NCBI GenBank assembly: GCA_002435755.1
Contig: DIYH01000023.1
Location: 54,412-118,411 of the forward strand
DNA: 64,000 nt
From: Flammeovirgaceae bacterium UBA6059
GTDB lineage: Bacteria; Bacteroidota; Bacteroidia; Cytophagales; Cyclobacteriaceae
Direction of reading: 5' to 3'
Within the stretch, counting starts at the first letter, position 1. Every line of letters starts with the position of its first letter. The notes beneath the pieces are model-generated. The model ran no database searches and was not told where the DNA came from. It saw only the letters and a program-made list of their open reading frames with translations. Below, one piece after another: positions 35,150 to 44,075 of the stretch. The translations under genes were made by a program, and so were the position numbers.

Positions 35150-35496
35150 TCTGCAACTAGTGAATGAATTGGATCACACTAAGTCATATGAGGTGATTCA
35201 CTTGACTTCTAAAGGGACTTCCTAGTGCGAGAAACCTATTGTACCGGTACAAATAATGACCTGATTATCTGATAAGAAAAAACACCCGGATCAAAAGATG
35301 AATCTACAGGGTAGGGATACTTGGTAGTTCTTCGAAATGTCCTATCTTGCAAAGGATTATAACCACAGGACTTAGTGTTATTGTGGCAATCAAAATCTCT
35401 CAACTAGCAATGTAAAATCGGTATGATTATCGATTTATTAAAAAATCTATAGTTTTCTTAAATATCAATACAAATTGAGTAGAATTGCTACTCATT
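35150..35496. other. Leader region of the polysaccharide locus, with palindrome at 35239-35252
   Basis: No gene. It contains a perfect 14-bp palindrome TTGTACCGGTACAA (35239-35252), and an AGTGAAT/ATTCACT pair some 40 bases apart near 35160-35210. The last 100 bases are strongly A/T-rich and probably hold the locus promoter. A palindrome at this point could be an operator. Confidence 0.4.
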
Positions 35497-35976
35497 ATGC
35501 ACTGGCTTGTTATCCATACCAAACCTAGGTACGAAAAGAAGGTTGCAGCTTCCCTAGAGAGAAAGGGCTTTGAGGTCTATTTACCTCTTAAAAAGGTGGT
35601 ACGTCAGTGGAGTGACAGGCGCAAAAAAGTGCAAGAGCCCCTCTTTAAATCTTATATATTCATTCACGTGGATGAAGCGAACCGACAGGCTGCATTGGTC
35701 ACAGAAGGTGTAGTCCGCTATCTCTACTGGTGTGGTGCACCGGCTGTAGTTAGAGACCATGAGATTGATGCGATTCGAGAGTTCCTTGGTGAAACTGAAT
35801 ACTTGGATGAGGATAAACTAGAGTTTTTACCAGGAAGTGAGATTGAGATCAAGTGGGGAGCCTTTAGAGGTGAGAAAGGGGAGTGTTTGGCACGACAAGG
35901 AGATCATTTGATCTTGTTGATTGAATCGCTGGGACAAGTGATAAAGGCAGAAGTACCGGTGAGGTACTTGGTGTGA
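35497..35976 (+). CDS. UpxY-type NusG-like transcription antiterminator
   Basis: A 159-residue protein from the ATG at 35497, preferred over the in-frame TTG at 35485. The NusG N-terminal domain is clear (HWLVIHTKPRYEKKVAASLERKGFEVYLPL, then LFKSYIFIHV). A KOW-like end follows (VKAEVP preceded by the FRGEKGEC segment). In Bacteroidota, such specialised NusG paralogues stand first in capsule/exopolysaccharide operons and allow transcription through the long locus. Fits here as the first gene of the polysaccharide region. Confidence 0.92.
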   Translation: MHWLVIHTKPRYEKKVAASLERKGFEVYLPLKKVVRQWSDRRKKVQEPLFKSYIFIHVDEANRQAALVTEGVVRYLYWCGAPAVVRDHEIDAIREFLGETEYLDEDKLEFLPGSEIEIKWGAFRGEKGECLARQGDHLILLIESLGQVIKAEVPVRYLV

Positions 35977-35989
35977 GATCAATGGTAGA

Positions 35990-36016
35990 GAATGGATAAT
36001 TGATAATTATTCATTC
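35990..36016 (+). promoter_or_regulatory. Hairpin after the UpxY-like gene
   Basis: GAATGGATAATT (35990-36001) pairs with AATTATTCATTC (36005-36016), 12 bp with one G-U, over a 3-base loop. It could act on transcription between the antiterminator gene and the locus behind it; a spacer repeat is also possible. Confidence 0.45.
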
Positions 36017-36083
36017 TTATGAAAATGCTGATCAATAGAGAGTTACAAAATTGTATTGTGACTTACGAGGCGGAGCTGTAAAT

Positions 36084-36108
36084 AATTGACAATGAGTGAT
36101 TGTTAATT
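36084..36108 (+). promoter_or_regulatory. Second hairpin before the winged-helix gene
   Basis: AATTGACAA (36084-36092) pairs with TTGTTAATT (36100-36108), nine pairs with one G-U, over TGAGTGA. It lies 12 bases before the next start codon and may hide or expose that start. Confidence 0.4.
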
Positions 36109-36120
36109 GATACTTAAAAT

Positions 36121-36684
36121 TTGTTAGATACGCTGATCACATCTAAGACAAGAGTCAAGCTTCTCGTTAAGTTTTTCCTTAATCCGAGTAGTCGAAGCTA
36201 CTTAAGGTCTTTGGCAAATGAGTTTGGTGAAAGTACCAACGCCATACGATTAGAGTTGAATAAGTTTGAGCAGGCTAAGTTATTGGAATCCGATTTTGAA
36301 GGAAATCGTAAGATGTATAAAGCTAACCAAGGACATCCATTCTACGATACAATTCATAAAATGGTCCATAAGCACTTAGGTATGGATCTTCTAATAGAGG
36401 AAATAACTACTTCCTTGGGTGAGGTTCAAGCAGTTTATCTTACTGGGGACTTATGCAATGGTAATGGAAACAGTCAGTTCATAGATTTAGTGTTGGTCGG
36501 AAACAATATACAACAAGAGTATCTAGATTTGTTGGTTGCTAAAGCACAGCATGCAGTCAATAGAAAAGTCAGTTGTGCTGTGGTAGAGAGAAGAGAATAT
36601 GTGGAAAAGGCTGATAATTGTAATCAATCAGAACTATTGCTGTTGTGGCAAAATCAAAATGTGACAACAAATGCTAATATCTAA
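36121..36684 (+). CDS. Winged-helix regulator with degenerate nucleotidyltransferase-like domain
   Basis: A 187-residue protein starting at TTG. N-terminal winged helix (about 1-70): LITSKTRVKLLVKFF, then LRSLANEFGESTNAIRLELNKFEQAKLL. C-terminal part (about 95-165) resembles an MNT-type nucleotidyltransferase: VQAVYLTGDLCNGNGNSQFIDLVLVGN, but the GS motif is GD and the first Asp of the DxD pair is Phe, so catalysis looks lost. Such proteins are common near the start of Bacteroidota polysaccharide loci and presumably regulate them. Overlaps the untrimmed frame of the next gene. Confidence 0.75.
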   Translation: MLDTLITSKTRVKLLVKFFLNPSSRSYLRSLANEFGESTNAIRLELNKFEQAKLLESDFEGNRKMYKANQGHPFYDTIHKMVHKHLGMDLLIEEITTSLGEVQAVYLTGDLCNGNGNSQFIDLVLVGNNIQQEYLDLLVAKAQHAVNRKVSCAVVERREYVEKADNCNQSELLLLWQNQNVTTNANI

Positions 36685-36721
36685 AGGTAAGGTTGGCATA
36701 ATCAGTGGTTTGGGTAGAATC

Positions 36722-37531
36722 ATGAATTCGATTGTTTCCTTTGCGTTCCTTACAATTATTTTTTCTTCTTGTATAAGCCATAAGCAGCTCGTGATCCTTA
36801 ATGAAGGACAACCATATATTAATGATAGTATCGCGCAGATTATGAATTTGCCTGTCCCGCTAATTCAAACAGATGACCGGCTTTTTATACGAGTCTCTGC
36901 CTTTGATCCAGAGACAGCTGAGCCTTTTAATGTAGGTGTGGGTGGTGGCATGCAAGGTGGAGGTCAAAACCAGATGATGATGGGTGGTAATCAGCAAGGT
37001 GGTTTCCGGAACAACCCGTTTATCGGTTACCAGGTGGATGAAGGTGGCAATATTGAATTTCCAGTCATAGGAACGATTAACCTAAAAGGGCTTACTGTTG
37101 AGGAAGCTAAACAAAGGCTTTACGATTCATTGGATGAGTATCTAGTCAATTATGCGGTAGATATCAATTATCTAAATAGGCGGGTAACGGTGACGGGTGA
37201 AGTGGAGAGTCCTGGAATCGTTGATATTGACCGTAATCGGATTAGTGTGCTGGAAGCGATCCAAAGAGCAGATGGCATTACCACATACAGTAGTACAGAT
37301 AACATTACCGTGATTAGGGAGGCTGATGGGGTACGTACTTTTGGCGTTCTTGATCTTGATGAACGCAATGTGGTCAACTCTCCATACTATTATGTAATGC
37401 CTGGTGACATTATTTATGTACAACCCATAAGAGCCAAGACATGGACAACCCAAACGGCTTTTTTCACTAGCATCAATATCATTACAGGTATCATCAGTGC
37501 AGCGGCATTGATTATAGCACTAACGAACTGA
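36722..37531 (+). CDS. Wza-like polysaccharide export lipoprotein
   Basis: A 269-residue protein from the ATG at 36722, which places a signal peptide with lipobox FSSC at the N-terminus; an upstream ATG at 36671 adds 17 residues. Poly_export domain with DDRLFIRVSAFDPE, IGYQVDEGGNIEFPVIGTINLKGLT and EYLVNYAVDI; SLBB domain with VTVTGEVESPGIVDID. A C-terminal membrane helix (TSINIITGIISAAALIIAL) replaces the Wza barrel, as in other Bacteroidota. A low-complexity insert GGGMQGGGQNQMMMGGNQQGG lies between strands. Forms the outer-membrane exit for the polysaccharide. Confidence 0.9.
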   Translation: MNSIVSFAFLTIIFSSCISHKQLVILNEGQPYINDSIAQIMNLPVPLIQTDDRLFIRVSAFDPETAEPFNVGVGGGMQGGGQNQMMMGGNQQGGFRNNPFIGYQVDEGGNIEFPVIGTINLKGLTVEEAKQRLYDSLDEYLVNYAVDINYLNRRVTVTGEVESPGIVDIDRNRISVLEAIQRADGITTYSSTDNITVIREADGVRTFGVLDLDERNVVNSPYYYVMPGDIIYVQPIRAKTWTTQTAFFTSINIITGIISAAALIIALTN

Positions 37532-37533
37532 GC

Positions 37534-39948
37534 TTGTCTGATCAGGATCCATATTTTGTAGAAGAAGAGAATAAGCCGCTCATCCAGCTGGATTTTAAGA
37601 AGCTGGTGAAGAAGGCTCTTAGGAACTGGTACATCATATTGGCATTCGCCCTATTGGGATTAATGGCTTCCTTCTTCTATCTGAGATATACCTATCCGGT
37701 CTATTTGATCCAATCAAGGGTACTCACTAAAGCCTCGGAAGAGGAGGAGTTATCGAGTCAGTTTTTTCGCTCCAATCCGATTGCCCAGGCGCAGAATCAG
37801 CTCGTAGATGAAATACAGATTCTTCAATCAAGAAACCTTATTAGTCAGGTGATTGATGAACTTGGATTGGGGGTGTCCTATTTTTCTGTTGGTAGAGTTA
37901 AAGACCTGGACGTCTATCCGTATGATCAAGGTAGTTCGATCCTGGTCGAATCTTACCGGCTAAATCCCGGTGCTTTCGATACACCCTTTCTGGTCAATTT
38001 TGATGATCGAACCACCTATCGATTAGAATGGAATAATCAGACTTTTGAGGGTCGTTTCAGCTCTGAGTTAAGTGGCCCTTTTGGTAAACTTAACGTACGG
38101 TTGAATAGCAACGACCGAGGAGGACTAACTGAGGTTAAATTTATCATTCATGAAACTAATAACCTGATTAATAGCTATGCCCAGAATTATCGCGTAACCA
38201 AAACAGGGAGTGGTGGAAATGTGCTCGACTTATCATTGAGTGTGACCGTTCCTGGTAAGGCCGTGAACTTCCTGAACAAGGTAATTGGCTATTACGAGGA
38301 GTCTATTGTCCGTGACAAAACACAGATAGCCAAAAGGACCACCGCCTTCCTGAATCAAAGATTGAACGATCTGGCTGAAGAGTTACGTTCCTCTGAGCAG
38401 GAAATGAAGCAATTTGTGATCAACAATGACTTGCTGTCAGGAAGTGTCGATACACGACTTACATTACAGGTCGAGGTATTACAGGAGTTGGATGCTCACA
38501 TCGCTCAGCTTGAGATATATCGAGAAGGCATAACGTCGTTGATTGAACAATTAGACGATTCTCTAGCCGCTGAATCCGGTTTTGATTTTATATTGGTTAC
38601 GGCTGTACCCGAAATTAATGGGAAAGATTACAGTGCTGCGTTTAGTGAATTGAATGAATTGAAAGCGGAGCGAAATCAGCTTTTCATGAGTGCTGCGCCG
38701 GCCTATCCAGCCTATAAAGCCATTGACCAGAAAATTGATCAATTGCAACGATTCCTTACCAGGGAATTGAATCAAAGTCTCAAAAAACTGGAAACGTTAA
38801 GAGCTGCAACAAAGAATAAAAGCGATTCTATTTACAGTGAGTTAAGAAAAGTGCCGGATCTTCGAATTGATTTCAAAGGGATCAATCGCCTACTTTCTAT
38901 CAAGGAAGAGCTATACCTGGAGTTGCTTAAGCAACGAGAGCAAACAGAGCTGTCACAGGCTACTTCGGTATCAGAAGTCAAAGTGCTTATGAATCCAAGG
39001 CTGGTAGCAAGAACCAGCGCAACATCACGGGATATCTATACCATGGGGGGTGCGATTGGCGCAATGATCCCTCTGGCGGTTATGCTGCTGATGGTCGTGA
39101 TGGACACTACAGTGGACAATCCTGATGAGGTCAGTAAAAAGACTAATGTGCCCGTCATCGCTAGTATCGGACACAGCAGAAGTAAGAAGCAGATAGTAGT
39201 TGCACGAGAGTCTCGCACAGGGATGGCGGAGATGTTCAGACTGCTGAGATCTAACCTGAACTTCTTTACGAATACTAAATCCAATGGTCAGGCTGGAAAG
39301 GAGAAGCAGTCACTGCTGGTGACTTCCTCTGTTTCCGGGGATGGGAAAACCTTTGTAGTCGTCAATATGGGCATGAGTATGGCCATTGCAGGGAAGAAAG
39401 TTTGCCTCGTGAATATCGACCTTCGCAAGCCCAAGCTAGCGCGCTATCTCGGTCGTGAAGATACTATGGATGGTCTATCGACCTATTTGGCAGGTGGTAT
39501 AGATCTGGAATCTATCATTCAGGGTGCAGATGGTAGTGAAAATCTTCATTTTATTCCTTCAGGGCCTATTCCCCCCAATCCGGCAGAACTTCTCTTGACG
39601 GAACAAATGAAGTCAGCGGTACAGCAGCTTAAATCAATTTATGATGTAGTCATCTTTGACGCACCACCGATTGGCGCGGTGGCAGATGCCTTTTCCATGG
39701 AGCCCTATGTAGATGTGAGTCTGTTTATCGTCCGCTACCGCCATTCGCAGCTACAGGCCCTTGAACTGATCCAGAATGTCAAAAACGAACAAAAGCTGCC
39801 GAACCCGGCTATAGTTCTGAACGATGCGAAAACGCATCAAAATAGCTACAGCTATGGCTATGGTTATGGTTATGGTTATGGTTATTATGCGGATGACGGA
39901 AAGTCGAAATTAAGACTTGGGAAATGGTGGAAAAAGGTAGTAGGATGA
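37534..39948 (+). CDS. Wzc-like polysaccharide co-polymerase / tyrosine autokinase
   Basis: An 804-residue protein starting at TTG two bases after the export gene. Wzz-type N-terminal domain flanked by membrane helices (about 30-50 and 505-530) with a long periplasmic coiled-coil stretch. C-terminal BY-kinase: Walker A SGDGKT (601-606), Walker A' VNIDLRKPKL, Walker B VIFDAPP. The tail is a tyrosine cluster, YG five times then YY, the autophosphorylation region. It controls chain length and export together with the Wza-like protein. The tyrosine tail is encoded by a hexamer repeat (39853-39882). Confidence 0.93.
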   Translation: MSDQDPYFVEEENKPLIQLDFKKLVKKALRNWYIILAFALLGLMASFFYLRYTYPVYLIQSRVLTKASEEEELSSQFFRSNPIAQAQNQLVDEIQILQSRNLISQVIDELGLGVSYFSVGRVKDLDVYPYDQGSSILVESYRLNPGAFDTPFLVNFDDRTTYRLEWNNQTFEGRFSSELSGPFGKLNVRLNSNDRGGLTEVKFIIHETNNLINSYAQNYRVTKTGSGGNVLDLSLSVTVPGKAVNFLNKVIGYYEESIVRDKTQIAKRTTAFLNQRLNDLAEELRSSEQEMKQFVINNDLLSGSVDTRLTLQVEVLQELDAHIAQLEIYREGITSLIEQLDDSLAAESGFDFILVTAVPEINGKDYSAAFSELNELKAERNQLFMSAAPAYPAYKAIDQKIDQLQRFLTRELNQSLKKLETLRAATKNKSDSIYSELRKVPDLRIDFKGINRLLSIKEELYLELLKQREQTELSQATSVSEVKVLMNPRLVARTSATSRDIYTMGGAIGAMIPLAVMLLMVVMDTTVDNPDEVSKKTNVPVIASIGHSRSKKQIVVARESRTGMAEMFRLLRSNLNFFTNTKSNGQAGKEKQSLLVTSSVSGDGKTFVVVNMGMSMAIAGKKVCLVNIDLRKPKLARYLGREDTMDGLSTYLAGGIDLESIIQGADGSENLHFIPSGPIPPNPAELLLTEQMKSAVQQLKSIYDVVIFDAPPIGAVADAFSMEPYVDVSLFIVRYRHSQLQALELIQNVKNEQKLPNPAIVLNDAKTHQNSYSYGYGYGYGYGYYADDGKSKLRLGKWWKKVVG
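39853..39882 (+). repeat. Five TATGGY hexamers encoding the YG tail of the autokinase
   Basis: TATGGC followed by four TATGGT units in frame. A change in copy number would add or remove Tyr-Gly pairs without shifting the frame. Confidence 0.85.
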
Positions 39949-40030
39949 CACTTCAACAAAGTCAGAGGGTTCGCACAAGATAGACTATGAAGATAATACT
40001 TTTAAAGAGGTTTCAACAGATTACCATTCC

Positions 40031-40900
40031 ATGCTTGTGCCAGAAATAATAATGGATCAGGAAGAGCAATGGGATAAGGTTATTCTTCCCAAGAAAACGT
40101 TATTTCATCTGCCCTATAAGGAGCTATGGAGTTATAGGGATTTACTTTTTTTATTCGTCAAGCGGGATTTTGTGGCTGCTTATAAACAGTCTATTCTTGG
40201 ACCTGCATGGCATGTGATTCAGCCCATTCTCACTACAGCGATTTATGTGGTGGTGTTTAATCGGATAGCTAACATTTCGACTGACGGAGTACCCCCTGTG
40301 CTCTTTTATTTTGCAGGCATCACTCTGTGGCAGTTCTTTGCCACTTGTCTTACCAGTAGCAGCAGTGCTTTTATCGCCAATGTCGATATTTTCAGTAAGG
40401 TGTATTTCCCACGCCTGATCATCCCTCTTTCGTCGATGATGTCTGCAATGGTAGCCCTTGTTATCCGACTCGGACTACTTTTGATGATCTATGGTTATTT
40501 TATATTCACTGGGTCACAGATCCATCCAAATATCAACCTGATGCTCTTACCGTTGACGGTAGTAATTCTTGGTATTCTAGGTCTTGGGTTTGGGGTTATC
40601 GTGAGTTCGCTCACCACCAAATATCGTGATCTCAGCTACCTGGTGGGTTTTGGGGTACAGCTGTTGATGTATGCCACACCAGTGATTTATCCTATGAGTG
40701 CTTTACCAGAAGAGTTTAGAGCCTATGCGATTTATAACCCTGTGGCGCCTCTAATTGAGAGCTTTCGATATGGATTGACGGGATTTGGTAGCTTCTCGAT
40801 GAATCAACTAATATTTTCATTCGTATTTGCTTTGGTTCTTTTAACTACTAGTGTATTTCTATTTAATAAGGTAGAAAATAGTTTTGTTGACACTTTGTGA
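40031..40900 (+). CDS. wzm: ABC-2 polysaccharide exporter permease (Wzm-like)
   Basis: A 289-residue protein with an N-terminal amphipathic part (LWSYRDLLFLFVKRDFVAAYKQS) and six membrane helices. It has the ABC-2 signature segments ILGPAWHVIQPILTTAIYVVVF and ATPVIYPMSALPE, and PVAPLIESFRYGLTG near the C-terminus. With the Wzt-like ATPase at 42654-43931 it would move completed undecaprenyl-linked glycan across the inner membrane. Two other genes separate it from its ATPase, a slightly unusual order. Confidence 0.93.
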   Translation: MLVPEIIMDQEEQWDKVILPKKTLFHLPYKELWSYRDLLFLFVKRDFVAAYKQSILGPAWHVIQPILTTAIYVVVFNRIANISTDGVPPVLFYFAGITLWQFFATCLTSSSSAFIANVDIFSKVYFPRLIIPLSSMMSAMVALVIRLGLLLMIYGYFIFTGSQIHPNINLMLLPLTVVILGILGLGFGVIVSSLTTKYRDLSYLVGFGVQLLMYATPVIYPMSALPEEFRAYAIYNPVAPLIESFRYGLTGFGSFSMNQLIFSFVFALVLLTTSVFLFNKVENSFVDTL

Positions 40901-40940
40901 TAAGACAGCACAACGGGCAGATACTAATATCAGAATTACC

Positions 40941-41861
40941 ATGAAGGAAAGTATATATGGTCTAAGCTCTATGAAAAGATTCCTTTTCAGGGTTTGGAGG
41001 CGTTTAGATAAAAAAGGTTTCAGACTCTTTCTTGAAGAATATAATGACTGGATAATCAAGGATCATTTTAAAGATTTTATAGACAGACTGCATGTCTATT
41101 ATCCTGCTTCAGCTAATTATTTTAACTATCCAGACTTAACATTCAGTGCTGCAAATAATCTACCTCAGAAGCTGTTAGATTTAATCAAAACAAGCAAAAA
41201 AGACAATGAAGGGCGGCAACCAGATATAATTGAGGTTGACTCTGAACCGACAAAATTGGGAGCCCTTTTTGATGAGCATTACTCCGATAAAGGTTCTTAT
41301 CACGGTTATGACAAAGTTTATTCAGTGGCGTTAACCGAGATATTAAGTCGTAAAGATCAATTAAACCTACTGGAGATTGGTATAGGGACAAATAATATCT
41401 CGCTCGTTTCCACAATGGGTAGAAATGGAACTCCGGGAGCGAGTCTACGAGCTTTTCGAGATGTAGATTCAAGAATAATGGTTTATGGGGCTGATATAGA
41501 TAGAGACATTCTTTTTTCAGAGAGTAGAATAAAAACTGCTTTTGTGGACCAGTTGAATTTATCTAGTCTAAAAGGGCTCGTAGATACTTTGAAAGTTGAT
41601 CGATTTGATGTAGTCATAGATGATGGTTTACATTCAATTGAGGCCAATCTCAATTCTCTAATTTTCGCTATTGATGTCCTAGATGTAGATGGTTGGTTTT
41701 TCGTCGAAGATATTCCCGAAAGATCGTTGATTGTCTGGAAGTTGGTTTCAGAAATTATAGCGGCTTACGGACAAACACAACTTGTAAGATGTGAGAATTC
41801 ATACGTTTTTGTATTTAGACGTAAATCATATTCGAGCCAAAATTTAAGTAAGAGAGTTTAA
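40941..41861 (+). CDS. SAM-dependent O-methyltransferase-like protein (macrocin-type)
   Basis: A 306-residue protein from the ATG at 40941; a TTG at 40884 would add 19 residues and overlap the permease gene by 17 bp. Class I methyltransferase: LFDEHYSDKGSYHGYDKVYS, NLLEIGIGTNN (SAM loop), GASLRAFRDV, MVYGADIDRDILF and FDVVIDDGLHSIEANLNSLIFA. This pattern is typical of macrocin/demycarosyl sugar O-methyltransferases. Probably methylates a sugar of the polysaccharide. The first 90 residues are unrecognised. Confidence 0.78.
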   Translation: MKESIYGLSSMKRFLFRVWRRLDKKGFRLFLEEYNDWIIKDHFKDFIDRLHVYYPASANYFNYPDLTFSAANNLPQKLLDLIKTSKKDNEGRQPDIIEVDSEPTKLGALFDEHYSDKGSYHGYDKVYSVALTEILSRKDQLNLLEIGIGTNNISLVSTMGRNGTPGASLRAFRDVDSRIMVYGADIDRDILFSESRIKTAFVDQLNLSSLKGLVDTLKVDRFDVVIDDGLHSIEANLNSLIFAIDVLDVDGWFFVEDIPERSLIVWKLVSEIIAAYGQTQLVRCENSYVFVFRRKSYSSQNLSKRV

Positions 41862-42653
41862 TTGCGGTTAGTCACTTATTGTACTTATAATTACTACAGC
41901 TCAGCATTAAGACTAAGAAAATCGGCCAAAAAATTTGGTATTTCGAATGTGCAGATTTTCACAGATGATTGGTTAAGACGCACATCTTTCTATAAAATGA
42001 ATGAAGTCATTTTTAAGAATGATAAAGGTGGTGGATATTGGATTTGGAAGCCATTCATAATTGCTGATCAATTAAGCCGTTTGGAAGAAAATGAGATTTT
42101 AGTTTATAGTGACTCAGGAATAGAGATTATCGGAGAATTCAATACTATAGTTGAAGAAATAAAAAGGTCAAATGGTTTTGGTTGCTTTCAAACTTATGGA
42201 TTCACTAATGAACAGTATATTAAGAAATATTGCTTGTATAAAATGGGCTGTGATTCAACATACTACTTGAATGCTCCAATGATTATGGGTGGTTTTTTGA
42301 TATTAGTGAATAATCAATTGGTACGAGAGGTAATAAACGAATGGATGGAATTGTGTATGGATTATGATCTAGTATCGGATAATCTAATACCTTATCAAGG
42401 AGAACACGAACGCTTTAGAGAACATAGACACGATCAATCCATATTAACACTCATTTGTCTTAAACGGAAAATACGTTTTTTTAGGGAACCTACGCAATTT
42501 GCTAAGGATGAGGTCATGGGTGACAGTTCATTTACCAAGAAGTTTGATATTCAGAAGTTCCTCTATCACCACAGAACTAGAATAAAACCGTCCTATTGGA
42601 CCTTATTGAAAATAAAAGCTCTTAATAGAATGAATAATTTCAAAAATAGTTGA
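41862..42653 (+). CDS. Putative GT-A-fold glycosyltransferase
   Basis: A 263-residue protein starting at TTG immediately after the preceding stop. Features: GGGYWIWKPFIIADQL, the acidic motif VYSDSG (DxD-like), and RHDQSILTLICLKRK, all shared with capsular-locus glycosyltransferases of the TcdA/TcdB or galactosyltransferase-like GT-A type. Cytoplasmic, no membrane segment. Placed between the permease and its ATPase gene. Sugar and linkage not predictable. Confidence 0.65.
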   Translation: MRLVTYCTYNYYSSALRLRKSAKKFGISNVQIFTDDWLRRTSFYKMNEVIFKNDKGGGYWIWKPFIIADQLSRLEENEILVYSDSGIEIIGEFNTIVEEIKRSNGFGCFQTYGFTNEQYIKKYCLYKMGCDSTYYLNAPMIMGGFLILVNNQLVREVINEWMELCMDYDLVSDNLIPYQGEHERFREHRHDQSILTLICLKRKIRFFREPTQFAKDEVMGDSSFTKKFDIQKFLYHHRTRIKPSYWTLLKIKALNRMNNFKNS

Positions 42654-43931
42654 TTGGGAAGCGAGGTAATTAAAGTAGAGAACTTATCAAAGTTATATCG
42701 TCTTGGCGTATGGGGTACAGGCACGCTCAAAGATGATATAAAGAAGCAATTAGCAAAGTGGAGTGGCCGTGCGGATCCTACTGCTACTGTGGGTTCTGAT
42801 AATCAATTGGATAAAATTGATCAACAGGTCGTTTGGGCTTTAAAGAGTGTAAATTTTGAAGTGAGGCAAGGAGAGGTTCTTGGAATTATAGGTAAAAATG
42901 GTGCGGGAAAGAGTACGTTACTAAAAATCCTTTCAGAAATCACCGCACCCACCACTGGAGCAATAAAATTAAAGGGTAGAGTTGCTAGTCTACTCGAGGT
43001 AGGAACAGGTATGCATCCAGAGCTGACGGGGCGCGAGAATATATATCTTAATGGGTCAATTCTAGGGATGAAACGTTGGGAAATAAAAAACAAATTTGAT
43101 GCAATTGTCGATTTTGCTGGTATTGCAAAATATGTAGATACTCCAATTAAGCGATACTCAAGTGGAATGAGTGTCAGGCTAGGTTTTGCTATTGCTGCAT
43201 TTTTGGAGCCTGAAATTCTGATTGTTGACGAAGTATTGGCTGTTGGAGATGCAGAGTTTCAAAGAAGAGCACTAGGGAAAATAAAAGAAGTTAGTCAGGG
43301 TAATGGCAGAACAGTATTATTTGTAAGTCATAACATGGCTTCAGTGCTTAACATATCAACGTCATGTCTAATGTTGAGTCAAGGAAGTGTAGCAGGTATG
43401 GGTGATAGCCAACGTATTACCTCCAGTTATCTTAGTACAGACTCTAACCTTTATGACTTTAGAAAAAAAATTGTAAGAAAACCATATCTTGAAATTCTAA
43501 ATTATCGATTTGCAGGACCGGACGCAAGAATGGTCACGATGACATCAAAAGAGAATAAAGAACTTGAGATTTTAATTGATTTAAATATCTTCAATGAAGA
43601 CGACAGACTCAATATCGGATTTCTCGTGAGGAACGAATTAGGAGATAATGTACAATATTCATTTTCCACTGATATGGATGAGTCTAGATGGATTAGGTTG
43701 TCAAGAGGTATTCATAGGATAAAGACGTATATAGATACGAGTTCTCTAAATGAAGGAACTTATTTCGTCTACTTATTATCAAGTATTCATTGCGTTGAAA
43801 TGCTTGTTTCAGAAGCTGATTCGATATGTCTGAAGTTTGAACTATTAGGTAATAGAGGCGACTCACCTTTTTGGTTCAACAAGAGGAACTCTATACTTGC
43901 ACCTTACACAAAATGGCACGAGATAGAATAA
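42654..43931 (+). CDS. wzt: Polysaccharide ABC exporter ATPase with Wzt C-terminal domain
   Basis: A 425-residue protein starting at a TTG right after the upstream stop. ABC ATPase: Walker A GKNGAGKST (80-88), signature YSSGMSVRLG, Walker B ILIVDEVLAVGD, H-loop SHNM. Residues about 265-425 form a Wzt_C-type beta-sandwich (DLNIFNEDDRLNIGFLVRNELGDNV) that in E. coli O8/O9a-type systems binds the modified end of the glycan before export. So the polysaccharide is likely chain-terminated, for example by methylation, before transport. Followed by a terminator. Confidence 0.93.
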   Translation: MGSEVIKVENLSKLYRLGVWGTGTLKDDIKKQLAKWSGRADPTATVGSDNQLDKIDQQVVWALKSVNFEVRQGEVLGIIGKNGAGKSTLLKILSEITAPTTGAIKLKGRVASLLEVGTGMHPELTGRENIYLNGSILGMKRWEIKNKFDAIVDFAGIAKYVDTPIKRYSSGMSVRLGFAIAAFLEPEILIVDEVLAVGDAEFQRRALGKIKEVSQGNGRTVLFVSHNMASVLNISTSCLMLSQGSVAGMGDSQRITSSYLSTDSNLYDFRKKIVRKPYLEILNYRFAGPDARMVTMTSKENKELEILIDLNIFNEDDRLNIGFLVRNELGDNVQYSFSTDMDESRWIRLSRGIHRIKTYIDTSSLNEGTYFVYLLSSIHCVEMLVSEADSICLKFELLGNRGDSPFWFNKRNSILAPYTKWHEIE

Positions 43932-43936
43932 TTGTT

Positions 43937-43967
43937 AATGCTTGTAAAGCCGTATAAGCATTTTTTC
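43937..43967 (+). terminator. Terminator after the exporter ATPase gene
   Basis: Stem AATGCTT (43937-43943) / AAGCATT (43956-43962) with a 12-base loop and a T run. It splits the export genes from the glycosyltransferase operon; read-through would need the NusG-like antiterminator. Confidence 0.65.
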
Positions 43968-44075
43968 TGCGGAATGAATAATAACTGCCTATTGCCTCAA
44001 GCAAGGTCTAATTACGATTTTTATTAAAGCATTCATTTGTAGAATTAGTTTTTTGTCAAAAAAATAAGATGTCAT

